Positions 26,011 through 37,821 of a stretch of 64,000 nucleotides of DNA are shown in pieces. The stretch's first letter is position 1; every line of letters starts with the position of its first letter. Source of the stretch: Mycobacterium sp. 852002-51057_SCH5723018 (GTDB lineage Bacteria > Actinomycetota > Actinomycetes > Mycobacteriales > Mycobacteriaceae); contig NZ_LZIR01000070.1 in the NCBI RefSeq assembly GCF_001667035.1, positions 1-64,000 of the forward strand. Direction: 5' to 3'. A program made the translations under genes and the position numbers. Below the pieces are notes generated by a model. The model saw nothing but the letters and a program-made list of their open reading frames with translations. It was not told the DNA's origin and did no database searches.

Positions 26011-27135
26011 TCACATCTCGACCAGGCCGTCCAGCCGCCCGATGGTGTCGATGAACTCCTCGACCATGTCGAGCACCACCGCCCGCACCGGCCGGACCCG
26101 GTCCAGGGAGCCCACCACCTGCCCGACGAAGTAGGTCGCCAGCTCGCGGGCCTGGGAATCCGGCTGACCGGCGGCCCGGTTGATGCGCACCTGGGACTCG
26201 GTTACCAGCGCGGTCTGCAGCGGCATGCCGAGCGGATCGGGACTGTCGGGCCGGGCCCACTCGTCGGTCCACGCGGTGCGCAGCATCCGCGCGGGTTTAC
26301 CGGTCAGCGACCGCGACCGCACCGTGTCCGAGGAGCTGGCGGCCAAAAACTTGTCCCTGACCACCGGCGTCGTTTCCGCCTCCTCGGTGGTCAGCCACAC
26401 CGACCCGCACCACACGCCCTCCGCCCCCAACGCCAGGGCCGCCGCGACCTGGCGCCCGCGGGCGATGCCGCCGGCGGCCAGCACCGGGACGGGCGCGACC
26501 GCGTCCACCACCTCGGGCACCAGCACCATCGTCGCCACCTCGCCCGTGTGGCCGCCGGCCTCGGTGCCCTGCGCGACGATCAGGTCGACACCGGCGGCCG
26601 CGTGCCGGCGCGCGTGTTGCGTGGTGCCGGCGAGCGCGGCCACCAGCACGTCGCGGCCGTGGGCGCGCTCGACCAGGTCGGCCGGCGGCGGGCCCAGGGC
26701 GCTGGCGATCAGCCGGATGTTGTGGTCGAAGGCCACGTCAAGCAGCGGCTCGTATCCCTTCGGCGAGATGTTGAGGCCGCCGGATGAGGTGCGCGGCTCG
26801 TCGGTGCGCGCGGGGACGCCATAGCGGGCCATGATGTCGTCGACGAACGCGCGGTGCTCCTCGGGCAGCAGCTCCCGGGCCTGCTTGGCGTCGATTCCGC
26901 CCTTCTCGGCGCCGACGTACTTCGGCGGCAACAGCAGGTCCACGCCATAGGGCTTGCCGCCGGTCTGCTCCTCGATCCAGGCCAATTCGTTCCGCAGTCG
27001 CTCGGGACTGTGCGCGACGGCGCCCAGGATCCCGAAGCCGCCCGCGTTGGTCACCGCCGCCACCACATCGCGGCAGTGGCTGAAGGCGCAGATCGGGAAC
27101 TCGACGCCGAGCAGTTCGGCAACTCTGGTTCGCAT
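26011..27135 (-). CDS. Nitronate monooxygenase family FMN enzyme, Rv1533-like
   Basis: A 374-residue TIM-barrel flavoprotein of the 2-nitropropane dioxygenase family. FPICAFSHCRDVVAAVTNAGGFGILGA near the N-terminus and the phosphate-binding loops VDLIVAQGTEAGGHTG and VLAAGGIARGRQVAAALALGAEGVWCGS are diagnostic for FMN binding. The family oxidises alkyl nitronates, including the toxin propionate 3-nitronate; the mycobacterial substrate is not established. It matches Rv1533 in position and size. The TetR gene Rv1534, which lies beside it in M. tuberculosis, is missing here. The AhpD-like gene 32 bp upstream on the same strand is probably co-transcribed. Confidence 0.92.
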   Translation of the reverse strand: MRTRVAELLGVEFPICAFSHCRDVVAAVTNAGGFGILGAVAHSPERLRNELAWIEEQTGGKPYGVDLLLPPKYVGAEKGGIDAKQARELLPEEHRAFVDDIMARYGVPARTDEPRTSSGGLNISPKGYEPLLDVAFDHNIRLIASALGPPPADLVERAHGRDVLVAALAGTTQHARRHAAAGVDLIVAQGTEAGGHTGEVATMVLVPEVVDAVAPVPVLAAGGIARGRQVAAALALGAEGVWCGSVWLTTEEAETTPVVRDKFLAASSSDTVRSRSLTGKPARMLRTAWTDEWARPDSPDPLGMPLQTALVTESQVRINRAAGQPDSQARELATYFVGQVVGSLDRVRPVRAVVLDMVEEFIDTIGRLDGLVEM

Positions 27136-27167
27136 TTACCGACGCTAGGAAGCCATCGATTGATATG

Positions 27168-27740
27168 TCAATCGATGGCGGGTGACCGGCCGTCCGGCGG
27201 CCAGCTGGACACGCCCTCCTCCAACGGGACACCGAGGCTCTGCAGGATCGACGCGACCATTCGCCAGGCGCCGATCGCGGCCACCAGCTCGATGAGAACC
27301 ATTGTGTCGCCGTGCAATTCGCGTTCACAAGCCGCCCAGCTCTCGGCGCTCACCGCGCCGTCGCGCAGCACGTCGTCGGTCGCCGCCAGCACCGCCCGCT
27401 CGACCGGACCGAACCCTTCATGTCCGCGCCAATCGCGCACGGCCACCAGGTCGTCGTCGCTCACGCCCAGCCTCGACGCCACCCGCCAGTGCTGCGTCCA
27501 CTCGTAGTCGCACGCCGTGACCCAGCCGATCCGCATGATGACCAGCTCGCGCAACCGCGGGTCGAGGGAACCGTGCCACAACATGGTGGCCAACAGGTCG
27601 TTGATCGCGCGCGCCAGTGGCGGGTGGTTCAGCAACACCTGGAAGATGCTGAGCTCGGCCATGTAGTCGGGCACGGCGGCTTCGTCGGCGGCGGCTTTGG
27701 CCTCGTCGAGCGGCAGTTTTGGTACCCGGGCTGTCGTCAT
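27168..27740 (-). CDS. Carboxymuconolactone decarboxylase/AhpD-like protein
   Basis: A 190-residue all-helical protein with the CMD core RELVIMRIGWVTACDYEWTQH near residues 66-86. The E...CDYEW.QH arrangement retains the Glu and His of the proton-relay seen in AhpD-like proteins, but the peroxidase C.x2.C pair is absent, so an AhpD-type disulphide reductase role is unlikely. Members often accompany flavin or lipid-oxidation enzymes with undefined roles. It precedes the nitronate monooxygenase gene on the same strand. Confidence 0.85.
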   Translation of the reverse strand: MTTARVPKLPLDEAKAAADEAAVPDYMAELSIFQVLLNHPPLARAINDLLATMLWHGSLDPRLRELVIMRIGWVTACDYEWTQHWRVASRLGVSDDDLVAVRDWRGHEGFGPVERAVLAATDDVLRDGAVSAESWAACERELHGDTMVLIELVAAIGAWRMVASILQSLGVPLEEGVSSWPPDGRSPAID

Positions 27741-28640
27741 GGCATGCGCACTCCGTGTACTTGCGGGACACCTCGGCGGTCATCGGCCATGGTAGCCAGC
27801 GATCGCCCGGGATCTTCGAGCCACGCGCACCCGGTTCGTGCGAAAAGCCCACCGCGCCAATGCCTAAGCCGCCGGCTGGCCGCCAAGCCGGTATGCGCGT
27901 GCGTGAAACCCGTTGTCGCCAAGGCGGTTACGACTCCGGCCGCCAGGTAACCGCAAGATGAATTCAAATCGGCCGGCCGGAGGTGCCGGGACGATCGCCT
28001 CGAAGCGGGAAGCCCCGGCCCCCACCGCCGCGCGGCCCGACACCCGCCAGGATCCGGTACGGCACTTCCCGCGAACTTAACTTGCAATCTTTATGATTTC
28101 AGCGATTCGCCTGCGTGCTTTCGCGACAACGTTTACCATATCGTGATTGCGCATCACCGATGCTGCGTATGGGCGCGTCTAATTGCATTTGACCAGCCCT
28201 TGCCCGGATCGGGCCACTTGGTGGCGTCCCGATGTCGTGACGGTTGACAACGCCTGAAGTCTACTGCAGATACAGGTTCCGGAAACCCCGACACCGTTGG
28301 TGGACAGCGCCTTAGGAGCTACTACAACACCAGCGCAATGCCGCGGTACCGTCCGAAAGGTATGTGATTTCCTTGCTGGCCCGCCCGAGGTCAGAAGGGG
28401 GGCTTGTTAAATTTTTGTACGTTCGCACGATTTTTCCACGGCTGTAGAGCAAAGCCGCTACGCTGCTGATCGCGCCAGGTTCTTACGGCGAGCTTCGATA
28501 GCGGGGGTCGGTGGGTTGATGGTGCGTTGCTGCGGAGTTGCCAGCTCGCACAAAAAAATTCGGCGATATTTCTCGAAGCCCTGATAAGAGCGTGCGGCAG
28601 TGATAGGAACTTGTGGATAGGCAAGGAGAGGTGAAGGACA
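27741..28640. other. Non-coding region upstream of pks5
   Basis: I see no supportable gene in these 900 bases. GC content falls toward pks5, with runs such as TTAAATTTTTG near 28410 and AAAAAAAT near 28551. A TTGACA at 28244-28249 has only a poor -10 partner (CAGATA) 17 bases on, so it is a weak promoter candidate. The pks5 ribosome site AAGGAGAGG lies at about 28623-28631. In M. tuberculosis several genes (Rv1528c-Rv1532c, including papA4 and fadD24) fill the equivalent space. Confidence 0.6.
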
Positions 28641-31600
28641 GTGGATAAGGCAGGCGTTACTCCGGTTGCCGTCATTGGGATGGCGTGCCGGCTGCCGGGG
28701 GGAATCGACTCCCCTGACCTCTTTTGGGAAGCGTTGCTGCGCGGGGAGGACTTTGTCAAGGAGATTCCCGCCGAGCGTTGGGACGTCGACTACTACTACG
28801 ACCCCGAGCCGGGTGTGCCTGGCCGGTCGGTGTGCAAGTGGGGATCGTTCCTGAACAGCGTCGGCGACTTCGACCCCGAGTTCTTCGGCATCACCGAAAA
28901 AGAAGCCACTGCGATGGACCCTCAGCACCGATTGCTGATGGAAACCTCGTGGGAGGCCATGGAACACGCCGGCCTCACCAAGGACACCATTGCCGACGAA
29001 ACCGGCGTTTTCATCGGATTGAACTATGGCGACTACCAATTCGTCCACGCCGCCACCGACGCCTTCGACGGCCCCTACGGCAACCCCGGCACCATCTCTT
29101 GCATGGCCTCCGGCCGGGTCGCGTACGCGCTCGGGCTGCATGGGCCCGCCGTCACCATCGACACCGCCTGCTCTTCCGGCCTGTTCGCGATTCACCAGGC
29201 GTGCCGCAGCCTGAACGACGGAGAGAGCAAGCTCGCGTTCGCGGGCGGCGTCAACGTCATGATGGAGCCCCGCAGGTCCGCCTCGGCGTCGGCCGGCGGC
29301 ATGCTCTCGGGCACCGGGCACTGCCACGCCTTCGACGTCAAGGCCGACGGCTTCGTCTCCGGCGAGGGTTGCGTGGTGCTGCTCCTCAAGCGCCTGGCCG
29401 ACGCGCAGCGCGACGGTGACCGGATCCTGGGCGTCATCCGCGGTACGGCCGCCAACCAGGACGGCCACACCATGAACATCGCGATGCCCTCGGGCGAGGC
29501 GCAGGCCGCGGTGTACCGCGCGGCGCTCGCCGCGGCGGGCGTGGACGCCGGCACCGTCGGCATGGTCGAGGCGCACGGCACGGGAACGCCGGTCGGTGAC
29601 CCCATCGAATACGCGAGCACCGCCGAGGTATACGGCATCGACAATCCCTGCGTGCTCGGAGCCTCGAAGACCAACTTCGGGCACACCCAGGCGGCCGCAG
29701 GTGCGCTCGGCATGATGAAGGCGGTCCTGTCCGTCCAGCACGGTGTGGTCCCCAAGAACCTGCACTTCGAAGCCCTGCCCGACGAGATGGCCCGGATCGA
29801 CACCGGACTGTTTGTGCCGCAGGAGCTCACGCCGTGGCCGCTGAGCGGCGCGCAACCGCGACGCGCGGCGGTGTCGGCGTACGGCATTTCGGGCACCAAC
29901 GTGCACGCCATCGTCGAGCAGGCGCCCGAGCCGCTGTCCCGCAACGGCGCGGCGACCAGGCCGAGCCGCGACGGCACGCTGCTGTTCCCGCTGTCGTCGT
30001 CGTCGGTCGACGGGCTGCGGGAAACCGCTGGCCGCCTCGCCGACTGGGTCGAGGCACACAAGGCAGAGCTGGCCACGCCGGACGTGGCCTACACCCTCGC
30101 CCGCCGGCGTGGACATCGGTCGGTGCGGTCCGCCGTGCTGGCCAGCGACAACGACGAGCTGCTGGCGGCGCTGCGCGAGGTCGCCGACGGTGACGCGCTC
30201 TACCAGGAAGTGGTGGGTCAGGAGGAGCGCGGTCCGGTCTGGGTGTTCTCCGGGCAGGGCTCGCAGTGGGCCGCGATGGGCGTCGACCTGCTGGCGAACG
30301 AGCCGGCCTTCGCGGCGAGGATCGCCGAGATCGAGCCGCTGATCGCCGCCGAGTCCGGCTTCTCGGTGACCGAGGCGCTGACCGCGCCGGAGAAGGTGAC
30401 CGGCATCGACCGGGTGCAGCCGACGATCTTCGCCATGCAGGTCGCCCTGGCGGCCACCATGAAGTCCTACGGAGTGCAGCCCGGCGCGGTCATCGGCCAC
30501 TCGATGGGTGAGTCGGCGGCGGCCGTCGTCGCCGGCGCGCTTTCGCTCGAGGACGGGGCGAAGGTCATCTGCCGCCGCTCGCGACTGATGACCACGATCG
30601 CCGGTGCCGGCGCGATGGCGTCGGTGGAACTGCCCGCCCAGCAAGTGCTTTCCGAGCTGATGGCCCGCGGCGTCAACGACGCCGTGGTGGCGGTGGTGGC
30701 CTCCCCGCAGTCCACCGTGATCGGCGGCGCCACCGAGACGGTCCGCGAGCTGGTGGCGGTCTGGGAGCAGCGCGAGGTGATGGCCCGCGAGGTGGCCGTC
30801 GACGTGGCCTCGCACTCGCCGCAGGTCGACCCGATCCTCGACGAGCTGTACGACGTGCTGGCTGAGATCGAGCCCTTGACGCCGGAGGTGCCCTACTACT
30901 CGGCCACCTCGTTCGACCCGCGCGAGGAGCCCTACTGCGACGCCAACTACTGGATCGACAACCTGCGCCACACGGTGCGGTTCTCGGCCGCGGTGCAGGC
31001 CGCCCTCGAAGACGGCTTCCGGGTCTTCGCCGAGCTGTCCCCGCACCCGCTGCTCACCCACGCCGTCGACCAGACCGCCCGCAGCCTGGACATGACCGTG
31101 GCGGCTCTCGCGGCGATGCGGCGCGAACAGCCGCTGCCGCACGGCCTGCGCGGCCTGCTGGGAGACCTGTTCGGCACCGGCGCCGCAATCGACTTCTCGG
31201 TGCTCTACCCCGGTGGGCACCTGGTCGACGCTCCCCTGCCGGCCTGGACGCACCGCACCCTGCTGCTGAGCCGCGACGGCCACAGCTCCCGCGCGCTGCG
31301 TTCCAGCGTCGCGGTGCACCCGCTGATGGGCCAGCACGTGCGCCTGCCCGAGGAGCCCGAGCGTCACGTGTGGCAGGCCGAGATCGGCACCGCGACCCTG
31401 CCGTGGCTGGCCGACCACCAGGTCCACGGCACCCCCACCCTGCCGGGTGCGGCCTACTGCGAGATGGCGCTGGCCGCGGCCGGAACGGTCTTCGGCGAGG
31501 CATCGGCCGTGCGCGATGTGCGCTTCGAGCAGATGCTGATGCTCGATGAGGAAACCCAGATCAGCCTCACCGCAACCGCTGAGGTGCCCGGCGCCCTGAC

Positions 31601-34600
31601 GTTCGCGGTGGAAACCAACGAGGACGGGGTGTCAGCCCGCCGCGCGTCCGCGGTGTTGCACTCGGTCGAGGACGAGAACCGCCCGGCCCCGCAGGACATC
31701 GACGCCCTACTGGCCGCGCACCAGAGCAGCCTCGAGGGCGCCGACCTTCGCGACGCCATGGACCTGTGCGGCATCCAGTACGGCCCGGCGTTCACCGGCC
31801 TGGCCACCGCGCACACCGCCGACGGGACCGGCACGACGGTGCTGGCCGAGATCGGCCTGCCCAGCGTGATCCGCACGCAGCAGACCAGTTACGGCGTGCA
31901 CCCGGCACTGCTGGACGCCTGCTTCCAGTCGGTCGCCGCTCACCCCAGCGTCGTCAACGCCAGCCTGGGCGGCCTGCTGCTGCCGCTGGGCGTGCGTGAG
32001 CTGCGGGTCTACGGCCCGGTCCACACGGCCCGCTACTGCTACTCGCGGGTGACCGCGGCGACCGGCGGATCCGTCGACGCCGACCTGGACATCCTGGACA
32101 AGCACGGCACCGTCCTGCTGACCGTGCGCGGGCTGCAGATGGGCACCGGCGTCTCGGCGACCGGCGAGCGCGCCCGCGTGATGGCCGAACGGTTGCTGAC
32201 CGTGGAATGGCAGCAGCGCCAGCTGCCCGAGGTGGCGACCACCGAATCCGGAGCGTGGCTGCTGGTCAGCACCTCCGACGCGGCCGACCTTGTCGCAGCG
32301 GCGTTCACCGACGCGATGAAGCTGCACGACGCGGAATGCACCACCCTGTCCTGGCCGCAGGACGCCGACCACCCGGCCATCGCCGAGCGGCTGCGCGGCG
32401 ATATCGAAAAGGGCGGGTTCACCGGCGTTGTTGTGGTCACCGAGCCGAAGAACGGCAACCCGGACGACGAAAGCGCGGTCCGAGGCGGCGACTACATCCA
32501 CCACCTCGTGCGCATCGCCCGCGAGCTGCCCGACATCCAGGGCGAGTCGCCCCGGCTGTATGTGGTGACTCGCAGCGCGCAGAAGGTGCTGTCGGAGGAC
32601 GTGCCCAACCTGGATCAGGGCGGGCTGCGCGGCCTGTTGCGGGTGATCGGCGCCGAGCACCCGCACCTGCACACCACCCACATCGACGTCGACGAGCAGA
32701 CGAGCGCGGAGCAGGTGGTGCGCCAGTTGCTGCTCGTGGCGCCCGGTGAAGATGAGACCGCCTGGCGCAACGACGAGTGGTACACCGCGCGGTTGTGCCC
32801 CTCGCCGCTGCGGCCCGAGGAGCGGCAGACCACCATCGCGTCCCACGACAACGACGGCATGCGCATGCAGATCCGCACGCCGGGCGATTTGCAGACGATG
32901 GAGTTCGCCGCGTTCGACCGGGTGCCGCCGGGCCCCGGACAGATCGAGGTCGCGGTCACCGCGTCGAGCATCAACTTCGCCGACGTGCTGAACGCGTTCG
33001 GCCGCTACCAGAGCCTGGATGGGATCCTGCCGGCGCTGGGCACCGATTTCGCCGGTGTGGTCTCCGCCGTCGGACCCGACGTCACCACCCACCAGGTCGG
33101 TGACCACGTCGGCGGCATGTCCCCGAACGGCTGCTGGGCCACGTTCGTCACCTGCGACGCGCGCCTGGCCACCAAGCTGCCCGACGGGTTGACCGACGCC
33201 CAGGCGGCCGCGGTGACCACCGCGCACGCCACCGCCTGGTACGGGCTGACCGACCTGGCCCGCATCAAGGTCGGGGACAAGGTGCTGATCCACTCCGGCA
33301 CCGGCGGCGTGGGCCAGGCGGCAATCGCGATCGCCCGGGCGGCCGGCGCCGAGATCTTCGCCACCGCCGGCAGCGAGGGGCGCCGCCAGATGCTGCGCGA
33401 CCAGGGCATCGAGCACGTGTACGACTCGCGCACCGTCGACTTCGCCGACCAGATCCGCGCCGACACGGGCGGCTACGGCGTCGACATCGTGCTCAACTCG
33501 GTGACGGGCGCGGCGCAGTTGGCCGGGCTCAAGCTGCTGGCGCTGGGTGGGCGGTTCGTCGAGATCGGCAAGCGCGACATCTACGGCGACACCAAGCTGG
33601 GCCTCTTCCCGTTCCGCCGCAACCTGGCGTTCTGGGGCGTGGACCTGGGCCTGATGTCGGTCAGCCACCCGACCCACGTCAGCCAGATCCTGGCCACGGT
33701 CTACCGGTTGACCGCCGAGGGCGCACTGCCGATGCCCGAAGCCACGCACTACCCGCTGGCCGAGGCCGCCACCGCGATTCGCGTGATGAGCGCCGCCGAA
33801 CACACCGGCAAGCTCATCCTCGACATCCCGCAGGCCGGGCGCAGCAGCGTGGTGCTGCCGCCGGAGCAGGCGCCGGTCTTCCGCAAGGACGGCTCCTACA
33901 TCATCACCGGTGGTCTGGGCGGGCTGGGCCTGTTCCTCGCCGAGAAGATGGCCGCGGCCGGCGCGGGCCGCATCGTGCTCACCTCGCGCTCTCAGCCCAC
34001 GCTCAAGGCGCTCGAGACGATCGAACTGGTCCGCTCCATCGGCTCAGACGTGGTGGTCGAGTGTGGCGACATCGCCGCTTCCGAGACGGCCGCACGGCTG
34101 GTCGCCACCGCCACCGCGACCGGGCTGCCGTTGCGCGGGGTGCTGCACGCGGCCGCGGTGGTCGAAGACGCCACGCTGACCAACATCACCGATGAGCTCA
34201 TCGACCGCGACTGGGCACCCAAGGTCTACGGCGCGTGGAACCTTCACCAGGCCACCGCCGAGCAGCCCCTGGACTGGTTCTGCGCGTTCTCCTCGGCCGC
34301 AGCGCTGCTCGGCTCACCGGGTCAGGGCGCCTACGCCGCCGCCAACAGTTGGCTGGATGCCTTCACCCACTGGCGACGCGCCCAGGGCCTGCCGGCCACC
34401 GCCATCGCCTGGGGCGCCTGGGGCGAGATCGGCCGCGGCGCCGACTTCGCCGAAGGCAGCGGCGCCGCCATCACCCCCGACGAGGGCGCCTACGCGTTCG
34501 AGGAGCTGCTGCGCCACAGCCGCGCATACAGCGGCTACAGCCCGCTCATCGGGACTCCGTGGATCGCGTCGTTCGCGGAACGCAGCAAGTTCCTCGAGAT

Positions 34601-34925
34601 GTTCAAGTCGGCGGGCGAAAAGCGCTCCGGCTCGAGCAAGCTGAGGGCCGAGCTGTCCGAGCTCCCGCTCGACGAATGGCCCACCCGGCTGCGGCGGCTG
34701 CTCTCCGAGCAGATCGGGCTCATCCTGCGCCGCAACATCGATGTGGACCACCCGCTTTCCGAGTACGGCCTGGACTCTTTGGGCAATCTCGAATTACGCA
34801 CCCATATCGAGGCTCAAACGGGGGTACGCATTACCTCAGCGGACATCACGACCGTCCGGGGGTTGGCGGATCACCTGTTTTCGAAGCTGGCGCCCAAGGA
34901 GGAGAGCGCCGCTGCACCAGCGTGA
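28641..34925 (+). CDS. pks5: Mycocerosic-type polyketide synthase (Pks5)
   Basis: A single-module, iterative type I PKS of 2094 residues with the MAS order KS-AT-DH-ER-KR-ACP. Active sites seen: KS Cys in DTACSSG (residue 177) with HGTGT and NFGH histidines; AT GHSMGE near 619; DH H.x3.G.x4.P as [11 protein letters not shown] near 926; [12 protein letters not shown] near 1550; KR cofactor loop GGLGGLG near 1756 and YAAAN; ACP phosphopantetheine Ser in YGLDSLG near 2045. No thioesterase is present, as in MAS-type enzymes. It extends fatty acyl chains with methylmalonyl-CoA to multi-methyl-branched acids, which acylate the LOS trehalose core. The GTG start at 28641 has AGGAGAGG nine bases upstream. 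A Pap gene follows 57 bp later. Confidence 0.96.
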   Translation: MDKAGVTPVAVIGMACRLPGGIDSPDLFWEALLRGEDFVKEIPAERWDVDYYYDPEPGVPGRSVCKWGSFLNSVGDFDPEFFGITEKEATAMDPQHRLLMETSWEAMEHAGLTKDTIADETGVFIGLNYGDYQFVHAATDAFDGPYGNPGTISCMASGRVAYALGLHGPAVTIDTACSSGLFAIHQACRSLNDGESKLAFAGGVNVMMEPRRSASASAGGMLSGTGHCHAFDVKADGFVSGEGCVVLLLKRLADAQRDGDRILGVIRGTAANQDGHTMNIAMPSGEAQAAVYRAALAAAGVDAGTVGMVEAHGTGTPVGDPIEYASTAEVYGIDNPCVLGASKTNFGHTQAAAGALGMMKAVLSVQHGVVPKNLHFEALPDEMARIDTGLFVPQELTPWPLSGAQPRRAAVSAYGISGTNVHAIVEQAPEPLSRNGAATRPSRDGTLLFPLSSSSVDGLRETAGRLADWVEAHKAELATPDVAYTLARRRGHRSVRSAVLASDNDELLAALREVADGDALYQEVVGQEERGPVWVFSGQGSQWAAMGVDLLANEPAFAARIAEIEPLIAAESGFSVTEALTAPEKVTGIDRVQPTIFAMQVALAATMKSYGVQPGAVIGHSMGESAAAVVAGALSLEDGAKVICRRSRLMTTIAGAGAMASVELPAQQVLSELMARGVNDAVVAVVASPQSTVIGGATETVRELVAVWEQREVMAREVAVDVASHSPQVDPILDELYDVLAEIEPLTPEVPYYSATSFDPREEPYCDANYWIDNLRHTVRFSAAVQAALEDGFRVFAELSPHPLLTHAVDQTARSLDMTVAALAAMRREQPLPHGLRGLLGDLFGTGAAIDFSVLYPGGHLVDAPLPAWTHRTLLLSRDGHSSRALRSSVAVHPLMGQHVRLPEEPERHVWQAEIGTATLPWLADHQVHGTPTLPGAAYCEMALAAAGTVFGEASAVRDVRFEQMLMLDEETQISLTATAEVPGALTFAVETNEDGVSARRASAVLHSVEDENRPAPQDIDALLAAHQSSLEGADLRDAMDLCGIQYGPAFTGLATAHTADGTGTTVLAEIGLPSVIRTQQTSYGVHPALLDACFQSVAAHPSVVNASLGGLLLPLGVRELRVYGPVHTARYCYSRVTAATGGSVDADLDILDKHGTVLLTVRGLQMGTGVSATGERARVMAERLLTVEWQQRQLPEVATTESGAWLLVSTSDAADLVAAAFTDAMKLHDAECTTLSWPQDADHPAIAERLRGDIEKGGFTGVVVVTEPKNGNPDDESAVRGGDYIHHLVRIARELPDIQGESPRLYVVTRSAQKVLSEDVPNLDQGGLRGLLRVIGAEHPHLHTTHIDVDEQTSAEQVVRQLLLVAPGEDETAWRNDEWYTARLCPSPLRPEERQTTIASHDNDGMRMQIRTPGDLQTMEFAAFDRVPPGPGQIEVAVTASSINFADVLNAFGRYQSLDGILPALGTDFAGVVSAVGPDVTTHQVGDHVGGMSPNGCWATFVTCDARLATKLPDGLTDAQAAAVTTAHATAWYGLTDLARIKVGDKVLIHSGTGGVGQAAIAIARAAGAEIFATAGSEGRRQMLRDQGIEHVYDSRTVDFADQIRADTGGYGVDIVLNSVTGAAQLAGLKLLALGGRFVEIGKRDIYGDTKLGLFPFRRNLAFWGVDLGLMSVSHPTHVSQILATVYRLTAEGALPMPEATHYPLAEAATAIRVMSAAEHTGKLILDIPQAGRSSVVLPPEQAPVFRKDGSYIITGGLGGLGLFLAEKMAAAGAGRIVLTSRSQPTLKALETIELVRSIGSDVVVECGDIAASETAARLVATATATGLPLRGVLHAAAVVEDATLTNITDELIDRDWAPKVYGAWNLHQATAEQPLDWFCAFSSAAALLGSPGQGAYAAANSWLDAFTHWRRAQGLPATAIAWGAWGEIGRGADFAEGSGAAITPDEGAYAFEELLRHSRAYSGYSPLIGTPWIASFAERSKFLEMFKSAGEKRSGSSKLRAELSELPLDEWPTRLRRLLSEQIGLILRRNIDVDHPLSEYGLDSLGNLELRTHIEAQTGVRITSADITTVRGLADHLFSKLAPKEESAAAPA

Positions 34926-34982
34926 GATGGCTCATTCGTCAACGTCGACTGCATTGGACAGGTCGGTACTAAGGAGGGAAAC

Positions 34983-36431
34983 GTGTTCATAGGTGGAGGC
35001 TCTGAGCACGACAGCCTGCGCGTTGGCAACGCCTACGATTGGGACCCGGGGTTGGGGGGGACGGTCGTCAGTTGGGAGCCGACACCGGGATGCGCGGCGA
35101 AAGCACGCCAGGCACCGGTAAGCCCGGTGCCGCCCAGCTCGATGCAAGGGGGCCACCTGCGGGGCTTCGTCGAGTTCCGCGACCGGGGGCTGGACTACTC
35201 GCGGGCGGTCATGGGGTCCTGGGAGGTGCCCGGCCGGTGCGACATCCGCGCCATGACCTACGTCATCAACGCGCACCTTCGCCGTCACGCGACCTACCAC
35301 AGCTGGTTCGAGTACACGGACGCGAAGAACATCGTTCGGCACACCCTGAAGAACCCTCGCGACATTCAGTTCGTCGCGAAGGAGTACGGCGTGCTGACCC
35401 AGCAGGAGTGGCAGGACCACGTGCTGGCCACGCCCGACCCGTTGCACTGGGACTGCTTCAGGTTCGGCATCATTCAGCACGAGGACCGCTTCTCGCTGTA
35501 CGCGGTCGTCGACCACCTGCACTGCGACCCGATGCTGATCGCCGGGCTGTATGTGGAGATCGTGATGAACTACAACGCCCTGCTCGAGGGCAAGGCGCCC
35601 GTCACCCTGCCGCCCGCGGCCAGCTATGACGACTTCTGCATGCGGGAGAGCCAGTGCGTCTCCAGCATGACCCTGGAGTCGCCCGAGGTGCGAAAGTGGA
35701 TCGAGTTCGCCGAGGCCAACGGCGGAACGCTGCCCGACTTCCCGTTGCCGCTTGGTGACCAGTCGATTCCGTGCGGCGGGGACGTCCACGTGGAGCGGCT
35801 GCTGGGCCCGGAGCAAACGGCTCAGTTCGAAGCGCTGTGCCAACAGGCGGGTGCCCGGTTCAGCGGCGGGCTGTTCGCCTGCTCGGCGCTGGCGCACTAC
35901 GAATTGACCGGTGCCGAAACGTATTACGGCCTGACGCCCACCGACAAGCGGAAGAGTCCGGCGGACTTCATGACGGTGGGCTGGTTCACCGGCGTGGTGC
36001 CGTTCACCGTGCCGGTCGACCCGAACTCGTTCGCCGAAACCGCCCGCGCGGCCCAGGCGTCGTTCGACGAGAACATGGACCTGTCGAATGTGCCGTTCGA
36101 CCGGGTGTTGGAGCTGGCGCCCTGGCTGCGCAGGCACGGGCCGCAGTTCACGATGATGAGCTACATGGACGCGGGCCTGCCTCCGCTTTCGGCCATCGTC
36201 GCCACCGCGCTGGACGGCGTCAACGCGACGGCGTTCACCGATGGGCGCAGCCCGGCATACATGTACTCCACGGTGTTCCGGCTGTTCGACGAGGTCTCGA
36301 TCATGGTGTCCTACCCGAACAACCCGGTTGCCCGGGAGTCCGTGATCCGCTTCACCGACGCGATGAAGTCGGTGTTCGAGCGGGTGGTCGCCGGCCGCCT
36401 GGCCGCGGTGCCGGTTCGCGTAGCCAGGTAG
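34983..36431 (+). CDS. Pap-type acyltransferase (PapA4/PapA3-like)
   Basis: A 482-residue polyketide-associated acyltransferase of the condensation-domain superfamily. The H.x3.D catalytic motif is [10 protein letters not shown] near residue 178: the catalytic His and Asp are kept but the usual HH...DG reads DH...[17 protein letters not shown] near residue 334 and the C-terminal [14 protein letters not shown] match the family core. It should transfer the Pks5 product to trehalose in LOS. The GTG start follows a strong AGGAGGG at five bases. It directly follows pks5 and precedes a glycosyltransferase gene, so the three probably form one operon. Confidence 0.9.
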   Translation: MFIGGGSEHDSLRVGNAYDWDPGLGGTVVSWEPTPGCAAKARQAPVSPVPPSSMQGGHLRGFVEFRDRGLDYSRAVMGSWEVPGRCDIRAMTYVINAHLRRHATYHSWFEYTDAKNIVRHTLKNPRDIQFVAKEYGVLTQQEWQDHVLATPDPLHWDCFRFGIIQHEDRFSLYAVVDHLHCDPMLIAGLYVEIVMNYNALLEGKAPVTLPPAASYDDFCMRESQCVSSMTLESPEVRKWIEFAEANGGTLPDFPLPLGDQSIPCGGDVHVERLLGPEQTAQFEALCQQAGARFSGGLFACSALAHYELTGAETYYGLTPTDKRKSPADFMTVGWFTGVVPFTVPVDPNSFAETARAAQASFDENMDLSNVPFDRVLELAPWLRRHGPQFTMMSYMDAGLPPLSAIVATALDGVNATAFTDGRSPAYMYSTVFRLFDEVSIMVSYPNNPVARESVIRFTDAMKSVFERVVAGRLAAVPVRVAR

Positions 36432-36477
36432 GCGTCGAAGACTTGGCCCACCCGTCTGGCAACTGAAAGTTGCGCGG

Positions 36478-37719
36478 ATGAAGTTTGTTCTGGCCGCCCA
36501 TGGGACTCGCGGCGATGTCGAGCCCTGCGCGACAGTCGGTGCGGAATTGCGCCGCCGGGGACACGAGGTCCGAATGGCGGTGCCGCCCAACCTGGTTGAC
36601 TTCGTTGAGTCGGCCGGGGTTTCCGCCGTCGCCTACGGGCCCGACACCCGGGAGCAGATCGTCGCCGTCGCGGATTTCACGCACAACGCCTTCAAGGTCC
36701 AAAACCCGGCCGGCTTCATGCGTTCCCTCCGGGAGCTTTTCGTCGAGGGCTGGGCGGGGATGAGCCGGACGCTGACCTCGCTGGCCGACGGCGCCGATCT
36801 GCTGATGACGGGCCAGACCTACCACGGGGTCGTCGCCAATGTGGCGGAGTACCACGACATTCCGGTGGCGGGGCTGCATCACTTCCCGGTGCGGGTCAAC
36901 GGCCAGATCGGCGTTCCGTTCCTGCCGTCGCCGGCGCCCGCCGTGCGCACCACGCTGAAGGCGGGCTGGTGGCTGTATTCACGCATCACCAAGGCCGACG
37001 AGGACGCGCAGCGCCGCGAACTGGGGCTGCCGCGGGCGGCGGTTTCCGCTTGGCAACGGATGGCCGACGGCGGAACCCTGGAAATCCAGGCCTACGACCA
37101 AGCGGTGTTTCCCGGGCTCGCGGCGGAGTGGAATGACCGGCGCCCCTTCGTCGGCGCGCTGTCGCTGGAGCTGGCGGCGCACACCGACGACGAGGTCGCG
37201 TCCTGGATCGCCGCGGGAAAACCGCCGATTTACTTCGGTTTTGGCAGCACCCCGGTCCAATCCCCAGCCGAGACGGTGGCCATGATCGCCGACGCCTGCG
37301 CCGAACTGGGTGAACGGGCGCTGATCTATTCGGGCGACGAGTCCATTCCGCACGCCGACCACGTGAAGCTCGTCGGCCAGCTCAATTACTCGACGATCCT
37401 GCCCATGTGCCGCGCGGCGGTGCACCATGGCGGCGCGGGCACCACCGCGGCGGGCCTGCGGGCCGGACTGCCCACCTTGATCCTGTGGGACGTGGCCGAC
37501 CAGTTCATCTGGGCGACCCAGGTGAAACGGCTGAAAGTCGGTTCCGCCAAGCGCCTTTCGAACATCACCCGAAAGTCCCTGGTGGCCCGGCTGCGCAAGA
37601 TCCTGGCGCCGGACTACGTGGCCCGCGCCCGCGAGATCGCCCCGCGGCTGACGAAACCGGCCGTCGGCGTTGCCACCGCCGCCGATCTCTTGGAGCAGAC
37701 CGTCCGGGTGGGTGTTTGA
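36478..37719 (+). CDS. GT1/GT28-type glycosyltransferase, Rv1524/Rv1526c-like
   Basis: A 413-residue GT-B enzyme. The N-terminal [16 protein letters not shown] is the acceptor-domain signature of the GPL/LOS glycosyltransferases (Gtf, Rv1524, Rv1526c group). The donor-binding half ends with [32 protein letters not shown] near residue 318, the sugar-nucleotide signature. It acts in the cytosol and adds one sugar to the acyltrehalose or growing LOS glycan; donor and linkage are not deducible. It starts 46 bp after the Pap gene in the same direction. Confidence 0.92.
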   Translation: MKFVLAAHGTRGDVEPCATVGAELRRRGHEVRMAVPPNLVDFVESAGVSAVAYGPDTREQIVAVADFTHNAFKVQNPAGFMRSLRELFVEGWAGMSRTLTSLADGADLLMTGQTYHGVVANVAEYHDIPVAGLHHFPVRVNGQIGVPFLPSPAPAVRTTLKAGWWLYSRITKADEDAQRRELGLPRAAVSAWQRMADGGTLEIQAYDQAVFPGLAAEWNDRRPFVGALSLELAAHTDDEVASWIAAGKPPIYFGFGSTPVQSPAETVAMIADACAELGERALIYSGDESIPHADHVKLVGQLNYSTILPMCRAAVHHGGAGTTAAGLRAGLPTLILWDVADQFIWATQVKRLKVGSAKRLSNITRKSLVARLRKILAPDYVARAREIAPRLTKPAVGVATAADLLEQTVRVGV

Positions 37720-37821
37720 GATGGTCAACGACGTTTGGGTGCCCCACCAGTTAGTCATGAAGTCAGCGAATTCGCCCGTTACGCCGCGAGATACGGCCCA
37801 ACCTAGTAACGTCCCAGACTG

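Noticed and set aside
27741-28087. Short frames in the pks5 upstream region as genes
   Set aside because: No ribosome sites, no family features, and Arg/Pro/Ala shadow composition.
28244-28272. Sigma-70-type promoter for pks5
   Set aside because: TTGACA is good, but the matching -10 (CAGATA) is poor; kept only as a remark in the intergenic entry.
28458-31427. Open frame of about 990 codons antisense to the pks5 KS-AT region
   Set aside because: Composition is that of a codon-bias shadow, with no recognisable fold; pks5 on the other strand has intact active sites.
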